A stretch of 64,000 nt of DNA. Source: Nostoc sp. UHCC 0702. GTDB taxonomy: Bacteria > Cyanobacteriota > Cyanobacteriia > Cyanobacteriales > Nostocaceae. The stretch lies in contig CP071065.1 of NCBI GenBank assembly GCA_017164015.1, positions 4,937,918-5,001,917 of the forward strand, written 5' to 3'. Below the pieces are notes generated by a model that was given only the letters and a program-made list of their open reading frames with translations, did not search any database and had not been told where the DNA came from. Numbering within the stretch: the first letter of the stretch is position 1; each line of letters starts with the position of its first letter. This document shows, one piece after another, positions 36,230 to 47,200 of this stretch. Both the position numbers and the translations under genes were made by a program.

Positions 36230-39200
36230 TTAAATATTTTTAATTGATTTCATTTTTTGTAAACGTTTTCTTTGTTGTTCTTTAGCAGATGTAATTTTTT
36301 CCAGTTGATTGTCTGTTTTCTGAATGGATGTAGTTTTATTTTTTAATTGACTTAAAAAATCGGCTAAATAACTGATGGTTGGATATCTAAACAAATCAAG
36401 CATTGCTAAATCAGTTTTAAATATTTCCCGCAATTCACTATGAACTTTAATCATTAGCAGTGAATGACCACCGATTTCAAAAAAGTTATCGTGAATACCG
36501 ATGTTTTCAAGATTCAAAGCTTTTTGCCAAATATTAGCAATAGTTTGTTCTACTTCAGTTTGCGGTATTACATAATTAGCTGCTAACTCTGGGCGAAATT
36601 TTTCTGGTTTAGGTAATGCACGCCGGTCTATTTTGCCGTTGGGGGTGAGAGGTAAAGCTTCTAAAATTACAAAGGCAGAAGGTATCATATATTCTGGCAG
36701 TTGTTCTTTCAAAAAGCTTCGCAGTTGAGTACCTGTTAGTTGTGGCTTTGACTGCGAACTGACATATCCTACTAAACGTTTATCACCTTGTTCATCCTCC
36801 CAAACTTTTACCACCGCTTCGCTAACATCGGGATGTTGGTTTAATCTCGCTTCAATTTCGCCTAATTCAATCCGAAAACCGCGAATTTTTACTTGATAAT
36901 CAACCCGTCCTAGAATTTCAATTTCGCCATTAGGTAAATAACGTACTAAGTCACCTGTTTTATAGAGACGTGTTCCCGGTTCATTACTGAAAGGATTGGG
37001 AATAAATTTTTCTGCTGTTAATTGAGGTTGGTTGAGATATCCCCTAGCAATACCCATACCACCTATGTATAATTCCCCAGGTATACCAATAGGAGTAGGT
37101 TGGAAATAAGAATCTAATATATAAACTTGTACGTTATCAATTGCTTTGCCAATGGGAACTTCTGATAAGTTATTATTTTGTGTTTGGCAGTGAGATAAAT
37201 TGCTAATAGTTGTTATAATTGTTGCTTCTGTAGGGCCATATGAGTTGATTAATTGAACTTTATTAACTACATATTTTGTCCATATTTGCAAGTATTTTAG
37301 TAATGCCTTTTCTCCACCAATAATTACTAACCTTAATTCTTCAGGTAGGTGTAAATTTTCTTTTAAAAATTCCCCAGTCATTTGATGCCAAAAGGCTGTT
37401 GGCAGATCCAATACAGTGATTTTCCATTTTTGGCATTGTTGTAAAAAAGCTGGAATTGAACTCAACATAGCATCATTTCGCAGCACTAAAGTAGCCCCTT
37501 GTACTAAAGAAGGAAATATTTCTTCTGCTGCTGCATCAAAGCAGATGGAGGCAAATTGTAGAATGCGATCGCCTGCCTTTATCGCATATTTAACAATCAC
37601 CGTCTCTGTATAATTGGCTAAAGAATGATGTTGCACCATCACTCCCTTGGGTTTACCTGTGGAACCTGACGTATAAATCACATAAACTAAGTTTGCAGCT
37701 AGAGTTTTTGTCTTTGGGTTCTCTTGACTTTCTTGACTGATTAACTGCCAATCTGCATCTATATAAATAGCTTGATACTGATTTTGAGGTAGCCATTCTT
37801 GGAATCGCTGTTGAGTTAATAACAACGATAAATTAGCATCTTCTAACATGAAAATCAGACGCTCTTGGGGATACGCTGGGTCAAGCGGCACATAAGCCCC
37901 GCCCGCTTTTAAGATACCTAAAATACCCACAATCATTTCCAAAGAACGCTCTACACAAATGCCCACCAATACCTCTGGCCCCACGCCTCGTTTTTGCAGG
38001 TAATGTGCTAGCTGGTTTGCTCGCTGGTTCAGTTCCCGATATGTCAATTGCTCATTCTCAAACACCACAGCAACAGCATCAGGTGTTGTTTCTACCTGAG
38101 CTTCAAAGAACTGATGAATACATAGGTTTTTACTATAGTCAATTTGAGTATTATTCCACTCTAATAATTGATTTTGTTCTGCTATGGTTAGCAGTGTGAA
38201 TTTTTCAATTATCTGGTCTGGATTAGCGACAATACCCTCTAGTAAAGTTTGAAAATGACCCTGCATCCGAGTAATAGTTGCAACCTCAAAAAGGTCTGTT
38301 TTGTACTCGAAGCTGCCTATTAATCCCGCTTCGTTTTCTACCATTGATAGACTCAGGTCAAACTTCGCTGTATCGTTGTGGAACTGCAAAGTTTCCCAAG
38401 TCAAACCCGGTAGTTCTAATATTTGAGTTGGTGTGTTTTGAAGCTGAAACATCACCTGAAACAATGGTGAATGACTCAGGCTGCGTTGCGGTTTAAGTTT
38501 TTCTACTAATTGCTCAAAAGGTAAATCTTGATGAGCATAAGCTTGCAAAGCAACCTCACGCACTCGCCGTAATAATTCGCGGAAACTCGGTTTACCATCT
38601 AGGTCAGTACGTAACACTATGGTATTGACAAAAAAGCCAATTAACTTTTCTATTTCTTCTCGGTTACGCCCTGCTATAGTTGTGCCAACTAAGATATCTG
38701 TTTGTTGGGTATAACGATAAAGTAAAACTTTAAAAGCAGTCAGTAAAGTAATAAATAAAGTGGCTTCTTCTTGTTGTGAAAGTTCTTTAAGCGCCTGGGT
38801 TAACTCTTGCGGTATTTTAAAAGTTAACTTGCAACCGCGATTATTCATCACAGGTGGTCGCGGATGGTCTGTAGGCAATTCTAGTAAAGCGGGGGCATTT
38901 GCTAACTGTTTTTCCCAGTAAGATGTTTGCTTTTCTAAAACTTCTCCTATGAGGTACTGCCTTTGCCATAGGGCATAATCTGCATATTGAATTGGCAATT
39001 CTGCTAGGGTTGGAGGTTGACCGCTAGAGAATGCTTGGTAGAGGGTGATGAGTTCTTGCACCAAGATTGCAAATGACCAGCGATCGCAAATAATATGGTG
39101 CATGGTCAGCAGCAATACATAATCTGTTTCACCCAGTTGCAGCAGTTTAACCCGTATGAGTGGCCCTTTGCCTAAATCAAATGCTTGGGAAGCTTCTTCA

Positions 39201-39643
39201 ATAGCTAGACTTTGGACTGAGTTTTCTTGTTCGCTATAACTCAAAGACTGAAGGCTAACTATTGGTATATTTAAGTTTAAATTTGGGGTAATGACTTGGA
39301 CTGGTTGTCCATTAGCTGTGGCAAATGTAGTTCTGAGAGATTCGTGCCGTCTGACAATTTCATTAAGACTTTTTTCTAATGCAGCTATCCGCAGAACACC
39401 CCGTAAGCGTAAAGTTATTGGTTCATTATATAGAGGCTGATTTGGATCTAACCGTTCTAGAAACCATAGTCTTTCTTGGGCAAAAGATAAAGGAATTGAA
39501 TCTGATTCTTGACGACGAGGTATAACATTAGTCTGCAATTTACCTTGCATCAACTTTGCTAATAAAGCTTTTTTTGCTACTGATAAATTAGCTTTTCTTT
39601 GTAATAGTGAGTCAGATTCAAACATGTTGCCACTCTCAGCCAT
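36230..39643 (-). CDS. NRPS: C-A-T, amino acid not assigned
   Basis: 1137 residues. An N-terminal helical docking part, then a C domain (IPLSFAQERLWFLERLDPNQPLYN) whose catalytic motif is HHIICDRWS at 182-190, with Arg in place of the usual Gly of HHxxxDG. A domain about 500-1010 (TSGSTGKPKGVMVQH near 661); the pocket gives D-A-E-(D or L)-I-G-S-I-I, an acidic pocket that would suit a basic or polar residue, but I recognise no known code. T domain IGGHSLLMIKVH near 1058 and a short basic tail (KEQQRKRLQKMKS). It takes the first polyketide-extended chain and passes it to the second PKS. Confidence 0.9.
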   Translation of the reverse strand: MAESGNMFESDSLLQRKANLSVAKKALLAKLMQGKLQTNVIPRRQESDSIPLSFAQERLWFLERLDPNQPLYNEPITLRLRGVLRIAALEKSLNEIVRRHESLRTTFATANGQPVQVITPNLNLNIPIVSLQSLSYSEQENSVQSLAIEEASQAFDLGKGPLIRVKLLQLGETDYVLLLTMHHIICDRWSFAILVQELITLYQAFSSGQPPTLAELPIQYADYALWQRQYLIGEVLEKQTSYWEKQLANAPALLELPTDHPRPPVMNNRGCKLTFKIPQELTQALKELSQQEEATLFITLLTAFKVLLYRYTQQTDILVGTTIAGRNREEIEKLIGFFVNTIVLRTDLDGKPSFRELLRRVREVALQAYAHQDLPFEQLVEKLKPQRSLSHSPLFQVMFQLQNTPTQILELPGLTWETLQFHNDTAKFDLSLSMVENEAGLIGSFEYKTDLFEVATITRMQGHFQTLLEGIVANPDQIIEKFTLLTIAEQNQLLEWNNTQIDYSKNLCIHQFFEAQVETTPDAVAVVFENEQLTYRELNQRANQLAHYLQKRGVGPEVLVGICVERSLEMIVGILGILKAGGAYVPLDPAYPQERLIFMLEDANLSLLLTQQRFQEWLPQNQYQAIYIDADWQLISQESQENPKTKTLAANLVYVIYTSGSTGKPKGVMVQHHSLANYTETVIVKYAIKAGDRILQFASICFDAAAEEIFPSLVQGATLVLRNDAMLSSIPAFLQQCQKWKITVLDLPTAFWHQMTGEFLKENLHLPEELRLVIIGGEKALLKYLQIWTKYVVNKVQLINSYGPTEATIITTISNLSHCQTQNNNLSEVPIGKAIDNVQVYILDSYFQPTPIGIPGELYIGGMGIARGYLNQPQLTAEKFIPNPFSNEPGTRLYKTGDLVRYLPNGEIEILGRVDYQVKIRGFRIELGEIEARLNQHPDVSEAVVKVWEDEQGDKRLVGYVSSQSKPQLTGTQLRSFLKEQLPEYMIPSAFVILEALPLTPNGKIDRRALPKPEKFRPELAANYVIPQTEVEQTIANIWQKALNLENIGIHDNFFEIGGHSLLMIKVHSELREIFKTDLAMLDLFRYPTISYLADFLSQLKNKTTSIQKTDNQLEKITSAKEQQRKRLQKMKSIKNI

Positions 39644-39691
39644 TCAAAAGATTTTCTTCCTAATATTAGACTTAGTTTTATTACCTAAGCC

Positions 39692-42600
39692 CTAAACTCC
39701 CAAAAGGCGTTGTGCTTCTTCTTCCGATAAATGCTCGATTTTTTCTAAAATTAGTTGTTCTACTGTCTCAGCTAGGTTGACGATTGTAGATGCCTCAGAA
39801 AATAAGCTAGTTAGAGGTATTTCTACTACAAAAGTTTTTCGCAACTGAGAAATGATTTGCGTAGCTAATAAGGAATGTCCACCTAAATCGAAGAAACTAT
39901 CATAGATGCCGACCTGTTCTAAACCCAAAATTTGTTGCCATACCCCGGCAATAGTTTTTTCTATATCACTGCGGGCAGCAACATAAGGATTATTGAGGTT
40001 CGGGCGGGGATGAAGTTGTTTAGAAAAATTGCTTTGGCTTAATTCTTTTTCTAGTTTATTTAACTGTGTTGCCAAATTTACTTTAGCATGACTTTGTTTA
40101 ATCTGTTCCTGAATATTTTGTTTATTTACTACGACTTGAGGTAATCGATTATGCAAAATCCGACTAAAAATTTCTACCCCATCTTGTGGTGATATAGCTT
40201 TATTTAAATGCTGTTTGCGGCGGTTTTTTAGTTCTTGTGGTATGGCTGTATTAACTAACATTCCAACTTCTTGCCAACCACACCAATTTATCGCTATAGT
40301 CAGAGGTTTTTGCTGGCAATATTTACTTTGGGCAAATGCATCTAAAAAAGCATTAGCTGCACAATAGTCTACTTGTTCTAAGCCACCAATAATTGATGTT
40401 AACGATGAGCAAAGAACAAATAAATCTAAATTTACATCGCAGAAAACAGTATCAAGTACTAAAGTCCCTTGAACTTTTGGTGCTAGTACATTTTTTGCTG
40501 TTTCTGGTGTTTTGAGTTGAATAATTCCGCCACCAGGAACACCAGCAGTGTGAATTACACCATTAAGTTTACCAAATTTGGCTAGTACTTGAGTTTTCAC
40601 GAACTGCATTTGTTCTAGACTGGTAACATCAGCAGTTAAAACTATAACTTCAGCACCAAATTTTTCTAAATTCTGTAACTTTTTGATGTTCTGACTAATA
40701 GTATTTTGAGCATCATGATTTATTAGCCATTGTTCCCATTCATCACGGTTGGGAAACTGCGATCGCCCGATTAAAACCAGCTTAGCCTGTACTGTCTGGG
40801 CTAAGTATTCTGCTAGTGTTAAACCAATACCTCCCAAACCTCCAGTAATCAGATATACTCCCCCTTGCCGTAGTGGCGAATTATCCAAGCTGGCTGTTTC
40901 TAACTGAGTTTTTTCAAAAGTTTGTATCCAGCGATGCTGTCCCCGATAAGCAACAATTAATTCCTGATAATTAGTTTTTATTTCAGCTAAAAGCTTCTCT
41001 ATAAGTTGTTGTTTTTTATTTATTTGCTGAGGAATCACAATATCAATGTTACGGCAGGTAATATTAGTAAATTCTTGACCAATTACCTTACACGCACCCA
41101 ACACAGTTGATTTTTCAGGACATAAATTTTCCTCTCCAGTCACATTGTGCAGATTATTAGTAATAACCATAATTTGCACTTCCTCATTAACAGGCTGTTC
41201 TCCTAGTGCTTGAGCGAGAAAAAGTAAACTCCAAAAGCCAAAATAATTTTCTGATGAAGTTTGATTATTTTTAGTTATTCCCCAGCAATGTACAATCATT
41301 TGTGGGGTTTTATTGATCAAGCAAAGGTCTTGAATTAAAGCATCATAATCAGCCTTACTTTGAGGATGAATACTATAAATACCATCCCTCAGCTTAGTAA
41401 ATTTATCCCCCGCTTGCACAATAATGATATCTTGCCCTTTTTGTTGTAATTCTTGGACAAGTTCTGTTCCCACTCCTAAAGCATCAACAAACACCAAACA
41501 ACGCTGCATCATCTGTTGATTAACATTTGCTTTTAGAGGTATTGTTTGTTTCCAAATAGGGACATAAAACCAATCATTAATATCTTGAGAAATCAGGTCT
41601 ACTTTTGTTTGTGGTTCTATCCAGAATCTTTGCCGTTCAAAAGGATATGTTGGTAGAGGAACGCGATAACGACGCTGAGAATTATAGAACTCTGACCAGT
41701 TGATTTCAACTCCACTTTGCCAAAGTTTACCCAAAGTGTTGAGTAAAAACGCTACATCTGATTGTTGCTCTTGGGGATGGCGCAGAGAAGATACTATAGT
41801 TTGTGATACTTCTAGCTGTTTTACTAAGTTACTTAATACCTTTCCTGGCCCAACTTCCAAGAAAATTTGCTCTGGTTTGTTCCCTAACTCAGCAATACCA
41901 TCAGCAAAACGCACTGTTTGCTGCAAATGCTGCCCCCAGTAGTGAGAATCAGTTGCTTGGGCGGTTGTAATCCAAGTACCTGTAACATTAGAAATAAAGG
42001 GAATTTGCGGAGTTTTTAAACTAATTTTGTCTAAATACTCTTGAAATTCCTCAATGATGGGGTTCATCATCACAGAATGGAAGGCGTGGGAAGTGTGCAA
42101 ATTACTGCACTCTACATCCTTGGCTGTTAGTTGTTGATGTAGTGCATCTATGGCTGCATGAGTTCCTGAAACCACACATAAATTAGGGGCATTATTAGCA
42201 GCTAAAGATAAATTTTCATTTAGTAAAGGTTTAATTTCTGCTTCTGGCAGAAAAACAGCCAACATTGCACCTGATGGTAGTTGCTGCATCAATTTTCCCC
42301 GCATTGCTACCAGTCCTAAAGCATCTTCGAGGGTGAAAACATCAGCAAGACAAGCAGCCACATATTCCCCAATACTATGACCAATCATTGCTTGTGGTTT
42401 AACTCCCCAAGCCATCCATAATTTAGCTAGTGCATATTCAATGACAAATAGTGCTGGCTGAGTAATGGCAGTTTGGATTAATTGCTGTGTTGCTTCTGAA
42501 GTTGCTGCGGTGGTGGGATAGAGTATTTGGCGTAAATCTAACCCTAAATAAGGTTTGAGTAGTTCACAACAATTATCAACTTGTTCCCTGAAAATAACTT

Positions 42601-44260
42601 CTGTTTCGTACAGTTCCCGACCCATGTTCACATATTGGGAACCCTGGCCAGGAAACATAAATACTACAGAAGGATGTTCTGATATTGGAGATGAGGTAAA
42701 TTGTTGGATGTCTAAAACTTGAACTGCATCCTCAATGCTTTGACATACTACTATGTGGCGATGCTCAAAACTCCGGCGACCTGTGCTAAGGGTATATGCA
42801 ACATCAGCCAAATTAACATCAGGATGTTGCTTGAAGTAATTAGCTAAATTTTTGGTTGCTACTTCCAGGGCAGAATTTGTCTTAGCTGAAAGTGGTAAAA
42901 GTTGCCACTGGCGCGAGATTCCAGAAGTTACAATATTTGGTGCTTCTTCGAGAACCACATGGGCATTTGTCCCACCAATACCAAAAGAACTCACACCGGC
43001 GCGGCGTGGGTGTTCTTGTGAATACCATTCCCTCAGTTGGTTATTCACATAAAAAGGACTATTGGCAAAGTCAATTTGGGGGTTTGGTGAGACGAAATTG
43101 AGGCTAGGCGGAATTTGCTGGTTTTTCAGTGCCAAAACTGTTTTGATGAAACCTGCAACACCAGCAGCCGTATCTAAATGCCCAATACTAGTTTTGACTG
43201 AACCTATGGCACAGAAATTCTTTTTTTGAGTATTGAGTGAAAAAGATTTGTTTAAGGCTGCAATTTCAATTGGGTCGCCTAAAACTGTAGCAGTCCCGTG
43301 AGTTTCTACATAGCTAACTGTTTCGGGATGGACTCCTGATACTGCTAATGCTTCGGCAATGACTTTTGCTTGTCCTTCAATACTAGGTGCTGTATAACCT
43401 ACTTTGAGAGAACCATCATTATTAACAGCTGTACCTTTAATTACAGCATGAATGCGATCGCCTTCTATAATCGCATCTTGCAAACGCTTGAAAACTACAA
43501 CGCCGACACCATTACCATTAACAGTACCTTTGGCTTGAGCATCAAAGGCGCGACAATGACCATCAGGTGATAAAATGCCTCCTTCTTGGTAGAGATAACC
43601 TGTCTTTTGATTTGCAGAGATGGAAACCCCGCCAGCTAAAGCAATATCACATTCATGATTGAGTAAGCTTTGGCAGGCTAAATGAATGCCCACTAAGGAA
43701 CTAGAACAGCCTGTTTGGACATTAATAGCTGACCCTTTAAGATTTAATTTATAAGCTACGCGTGTGGCTAAGTTATCTACACGATTATTATGACGAATTT
43801 GATCAAGACCGATGATTTTTATCAGTTCGGAATTAGCAAAAATATTAAATAAAAAATAAGTGTTAATGCTAGAACTAGCGTAAATACTAATTTGTCCTGG
43901 ATATGTTTCAGTATTATAGCCAGCATTTTCGAGAGCTTCCCAAGCAACTTCTAAAAAAATGCGTTGCTGTGGTTCCATAATTTCTGCTTCTCTCGGAGAG
44001 TAATCAAAGAAGTCAGCAGCAAATAATTCAACATCTTCTAATACAAATCCTGCTTTGACATAATTAGGGTTATTCAGCAATTGTGCATCTACACCCTGCG
44101 CTGGCAAATCTGCATCAGTAAACTGAGTTAAAGCCTCTACTCCATCGCGTAGATTCTGCCAATAAGCATCAAGATTACCGGCTTTGGGAAATCTTCCAGC
44201 CATACCAATAATGGCAATATCAGTTTCACGTATTTGGTTAATGTCTTCTATGTCATTCAT
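39692..44260 (-). CDS. Type I PKS: KS-AT-KR-ACP
   Basis: 1522 residues. KS with VQTGCSSSLVGIHLAC (Cys near 182), ETHGTAT and KTSIGHLDTAAG; all three catalytic residues are present, but the surrounding motifs deviate slightly from the usual TACSSSL/EAHGTGT. AT with GHSIGEYVAACLAD near 628 and HAFHS, predicting malonyl-CoA. KR with YLITGGLGGIGLTLAEYL near 1143 and SSLTSI...VDYCAANAF. ACP LGGHSLLATQ near 1460. No MT, DH or ER, so it should add a beta-hydroxy two-carbon unit to the Asp delivered by the preceding NRPS, giving a statine-like residue. Confidence 0.92.
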   Translation of the reverse strand: MNDIEDINQIRETDIAIIGMAGRFPKAGNLDAYWQNLRDGVEALTQFTDADLPAQGVDAQLLNNPNYVKAGFVLEDVELFAADFFDYSPREAEIMEPQQRIFLEVAWEALENAGYNTETYPGQISIYASSSINTYFLFNIFANSELIKIIGLDQIRHNNRVDNLATRVAYKLNLKGSAINVQTGCSSSLVGIHLACQSLLNHECDIALAGGVSISANQKTGYLYQEGGILSPDGHCRAFDAQAKGTVNGNGVGVVVFKRLQDAIIEGDRIHAVIKGTAVNNDGSLKVGYTAPSIEGQAKVIAEALAVSGVHPETVSYVETHGTATVLGDPIEIAALNKSFSLNTQKKNFCAIGSVKTSIGHLDTAAGVAGFIKTVLALKNQQIPPSLNFVSPNPQIDFANSPFYVNNQLREWYSQEHPRRAGVSSFGIGGTNAHVVLEEAPNIVTSGISRQWQLLPLSAKTNSALEVATKNLANYFKQHPDVNLADVAYTLSTGRRSFEHRHIVVCQSIEDAVQVLDIQQFTSSPISEHPSVVFMFPGQGSQYVNMGRELYETEVIFREQVDNCCELLKPYLGLDLRQILYPTTAATSEATQQLIQTAITQPALFVIEYALAKLWMAWGVKPQAMIGHSIGEYVAACLADVFTLEDALGLVAMRGKLMQQLPSGAMLAVFLPEAEIKPLLNENLSLAANNAPNLCVVSGTHAAIDALHQQLTAKDVECSNLHTSHAFHSVMMNPIIEEFQEYLDKISLKTPQIPFISNVTGTWITTAQATDSHYWGQHLQQTVRFADGIAELGNKPEQIFLEVGPGKVLSNLVKQLEVSQTIVSSLRHPQEQQSDVAFLLNTLGKLWQSGVEINWSEFYNSQRRYRVPLPTYPFERQRFWIEPQTKVDLISQDINDWFYVPIWKQTIPLKANVNQQMMQRCLVFVDALGVGTELVQELQQKGQDIIIVQAGDKFTKLRDGIYSIHPQSKADYDALIQDLCLINKTPQMIVHCWGITKNNQTSSENYFGFWSLLFLAQALGEQPVNEEVQIMVITNNLHNVTGEENLCPEKSTVLGACKVIGQEFTNITCRNIDIVIPQQINKKQQLIEKLLAEIKTNYQELIVAYRGQHRWIQTFEKTQLETASLDNSPLRQGGVYLITGGLGGIGLTLAEYLAQTVQAKLVLIGRSQFPNRDEWEQWLINHDAQNTISQNIKKLQNLEKFGAEVIVLTADVTSLEQMQFVKTQVLAKFGKLNGVIHTAGVPGGGIIQLKTPETAKNVLAPKVQGTLVLDTVFCDVNLDLFVLCSSLTSIIGGLEQVDYCAANAFLDAFAQSKYCQQKPLTIAINWCGWQEVGMLVNTAIPQELKNRRKQHLNKAISPQDGVEIFSRILHNRLPQVVVNKQNIQEQIKQSHAKVNLATQLNKLEKELSQSNFSKQLHPRPNLNNPYVAARSDIEKTIAGVWQQILGLEQVGIYDSFFDLGGHSLLATQIISQLRKTFVVEIPLTSLFSEASTIVNLAETVEQLILEKIEHLSEEEAQRLLGV

Positions 44261-44297
44261 GGCTGTATTAGAAGTATATTGAATAGAATAAAGTTAT

Positions 44298-47200
44298 TTA
44301 TAGCCGTGTTTGTTTTTTTCGGTTTGAACGAGCATTTATGCGGCTTGCTGCCCTTTGTTGAGTTTCTACTAATGTAGATGTTTCTGGTTGAGCTTGAGTT
44401 AAATATTTAGCTAGACTACTGATAGTTGGATATTCAAATAAATGGGTAATAGCAATATCAACTGAGGACATTTCTAGAAGTTTGGCATGAACTTGAACTA
44501 GTAGTAAAGAATGCCCGCCGATGTCAAAAAAGTTATCATTGATTCCGACTTTTTCAATTTGTAGTATTTGCTGCCAAAGTAGAGCGATCGCTTGTTCTAT
44601 TTCTGTCTTTGGTAGTTCATATTTTACTGCTAATTCTGAAGATAAACTCTCGATATCTGGTAATGCTTGACGGTCAACTTTGCCATTGGATGTTAAAGGT
44701 AAGTTTTTCAGGATGCCAAAAGCTGATGGCAGCATATAATCTGGTAGTTTTTGTTTGAGAAAACTACGCAATTCATTAATATTTATTGCTGTTTTTTGTT
44801 GAGTAACAATATATGCTAACAAGCGTTGGTTATTTTCTGAATGTTGAACTTTAACTACAGCTTGTTGTATTGCTGGATATTTAGTCAGAGTTAGTTCGAT
44901 TTCTTCTAATTCAATGCGGAATCCCCGAATTTTGACTTGGTTGTCAACTCTACCCAGGAATTCTATATTACCGCTTTCTAAATAACGCGCGCGATCGCCT
45001 GTTTTATACAGACGCAAATCTTGATTGAGTAAAGAATGGGAAATAAAGCGTTGTGCTGTGAGTTTTGGTTGGTTTAAATAACCACGAGTTAATCCTGCAC
45101 CACTAATATAAAGTTCACCTGGTACGCCTAGAGGTACTGGTTGTAATTCTTCATCTAAGATATAAACTTGAGTATTAGCAAGTGGACGACCTAAAGGAAC
45201 TGTTTCGGAAATTAAATCATCTGCTTGATTTCCCACTACATAAGTTAAAACGCCAACGGTAGTTTCTGTAGGGCCATAATGATTAAATATTTCACAGCTT
45301 GGTGCTTGCTGTTGAATTTGGGAAATTAATTTCCAACTAGCAGCTTCACCACCCAAAATTAAGCATTGACGGGGGAGGATAGATGCTGCTGATGGAGTTG
45401 CAGTCAGGAGTGCGGCGAGGTGAGAAGGTACAATTTTTAAACAGTCGATGGGGTGTTGACGACAATATTCAGCCAACTCTACCGCATTCCCTACCCGCGC
45501 TGAGGAAATAATGTGTAAACAGCCTCCTCTACAAAGAGAAGGGAAAATCATCGTATTTCCCAAGTCTGCACTCAAACTAGAAACGGTGGCGTAGTTTGCA
45601 GTTGTTGGTAAGTTGAGTTGATGAGCGATCGCATTGATATAATTCAACAATTGACGGTGTTCTGTACCCACCCCTTTTGGTTTACCTGTAGAACCGGAAG
45701 TGAAGATAACATAAACAAGATTTTCAGGTTTGACTTCTGTGTGAGGATTTTCATCACTTTCACCTGCAATATTTTCCCAGTCTGCATCAATAGCAATTAC
45801 TTTTACTTTTTCAAAGCGGTTAACTAATGACTGTTGAGTGATTACTAATGATGTTTGTGCCTCTTGTAACCGTAAATTGAGAGCTTCTATTGGTAAATTA
45901 GGCTCAAGTGGTAAATATGCTCCACCTGCTTTGAGAATTCCTAATAAGCCAACTATCATTTCTAAGGAACGTTCTACGCACAAACCAACTATAAATTCTG
46001 GCTGTACTCGTTGCTTTTTTAAATAGTGTGCTAATTGGTTAGCTTTACAGTTTAATTCACCATAAGTAATTTGGTGTTTTTCAAAGACAACGGCAATGCT
46101 ATTCGGATTTTTTTCTGCTTGCTCTGCAAATAATTCATGAATACATTTATTGTAGAAATAATCAATTTTATTTTGGTTAAACTCAACTAATAGTTCTTGG
46201 CGATCGCTGGCGCTGAGTATTTCTAATTGACTTATAGGTATATCTGAATTATTGCTCAGATTTATCAACAAGGTTTCAAAAGTTTTAGCTAGTCGTTGAA
46301 TTGTTTCTTGAGAAAAGTAATTAATATCGTAGTCAAACTCTGCCAATAAACCATTATTACGTTGTAAACAAGTGAGCTTTACTTTAAAAGGTTCAATAAA
46401 GCTGTAGATGCCTTGTAAAGTGAACGTTACTTCTGTATTATCAAATTTATTTTCAGAAATATTTTCAAATTCAAAGCCAATAGGAAAAGCTAGAAAATTA
46501 TCCTGAACTACAGCTTCAGCAACAAAATAATCTTGCCATTCGGCAGCATTTTCTAATGTTTGCGCTACCGCTGCTAATACTTCTATAAAGTTTAAATTAG
46601 GTGTAAATTTAGTTTTAATTGGTAGCCAAGTTGCTAACAAGCCAAGTGTATCATGAAGCTCTTCATACTCACGGCGATCGCTTACTGTGCCAATGACAAT
46701 TTCTGACTCTCCTGTGAGTCTCCAAATTAGTATTTGCCAACAGGCTAATAAAATGACTTCAGGCGTTTTATTATGCCTTTGGGCTAAATTATAAATTTTA
46801 TCATATAATTCTTGGCTAATAGCTAACTGATAACTATCAGGGATAAATTGTCCACTTTTTATTTGCCGTTCATTAGGTAATTTTAATGCTAATAAAGAGT
46901 TAATTTTTTGCTGCTGCCAATATTCTTGAGCTTCCTTTGCCTCTTCATCTTCAAGTAATTGATTCTGCCATTCAGAAAATTGGACATATTGCACATATTC
47001 CTCGCTGAATGCTTTACCTTGGCAACATTGAGCGTAAGCTTGACTAATCTGATTAACTAAATTTTTAATTGTTCTAGTATCAGCACATAATGCAGGCAGA
47101 GAAATAATTATAATATGCTGAGTTTCTAACAGCTTGATGAAATATAAGCGTAGTGGGTAGGCTTGAGATAGATTTTGATATTCCTGTCTGGCTTCCCAAA

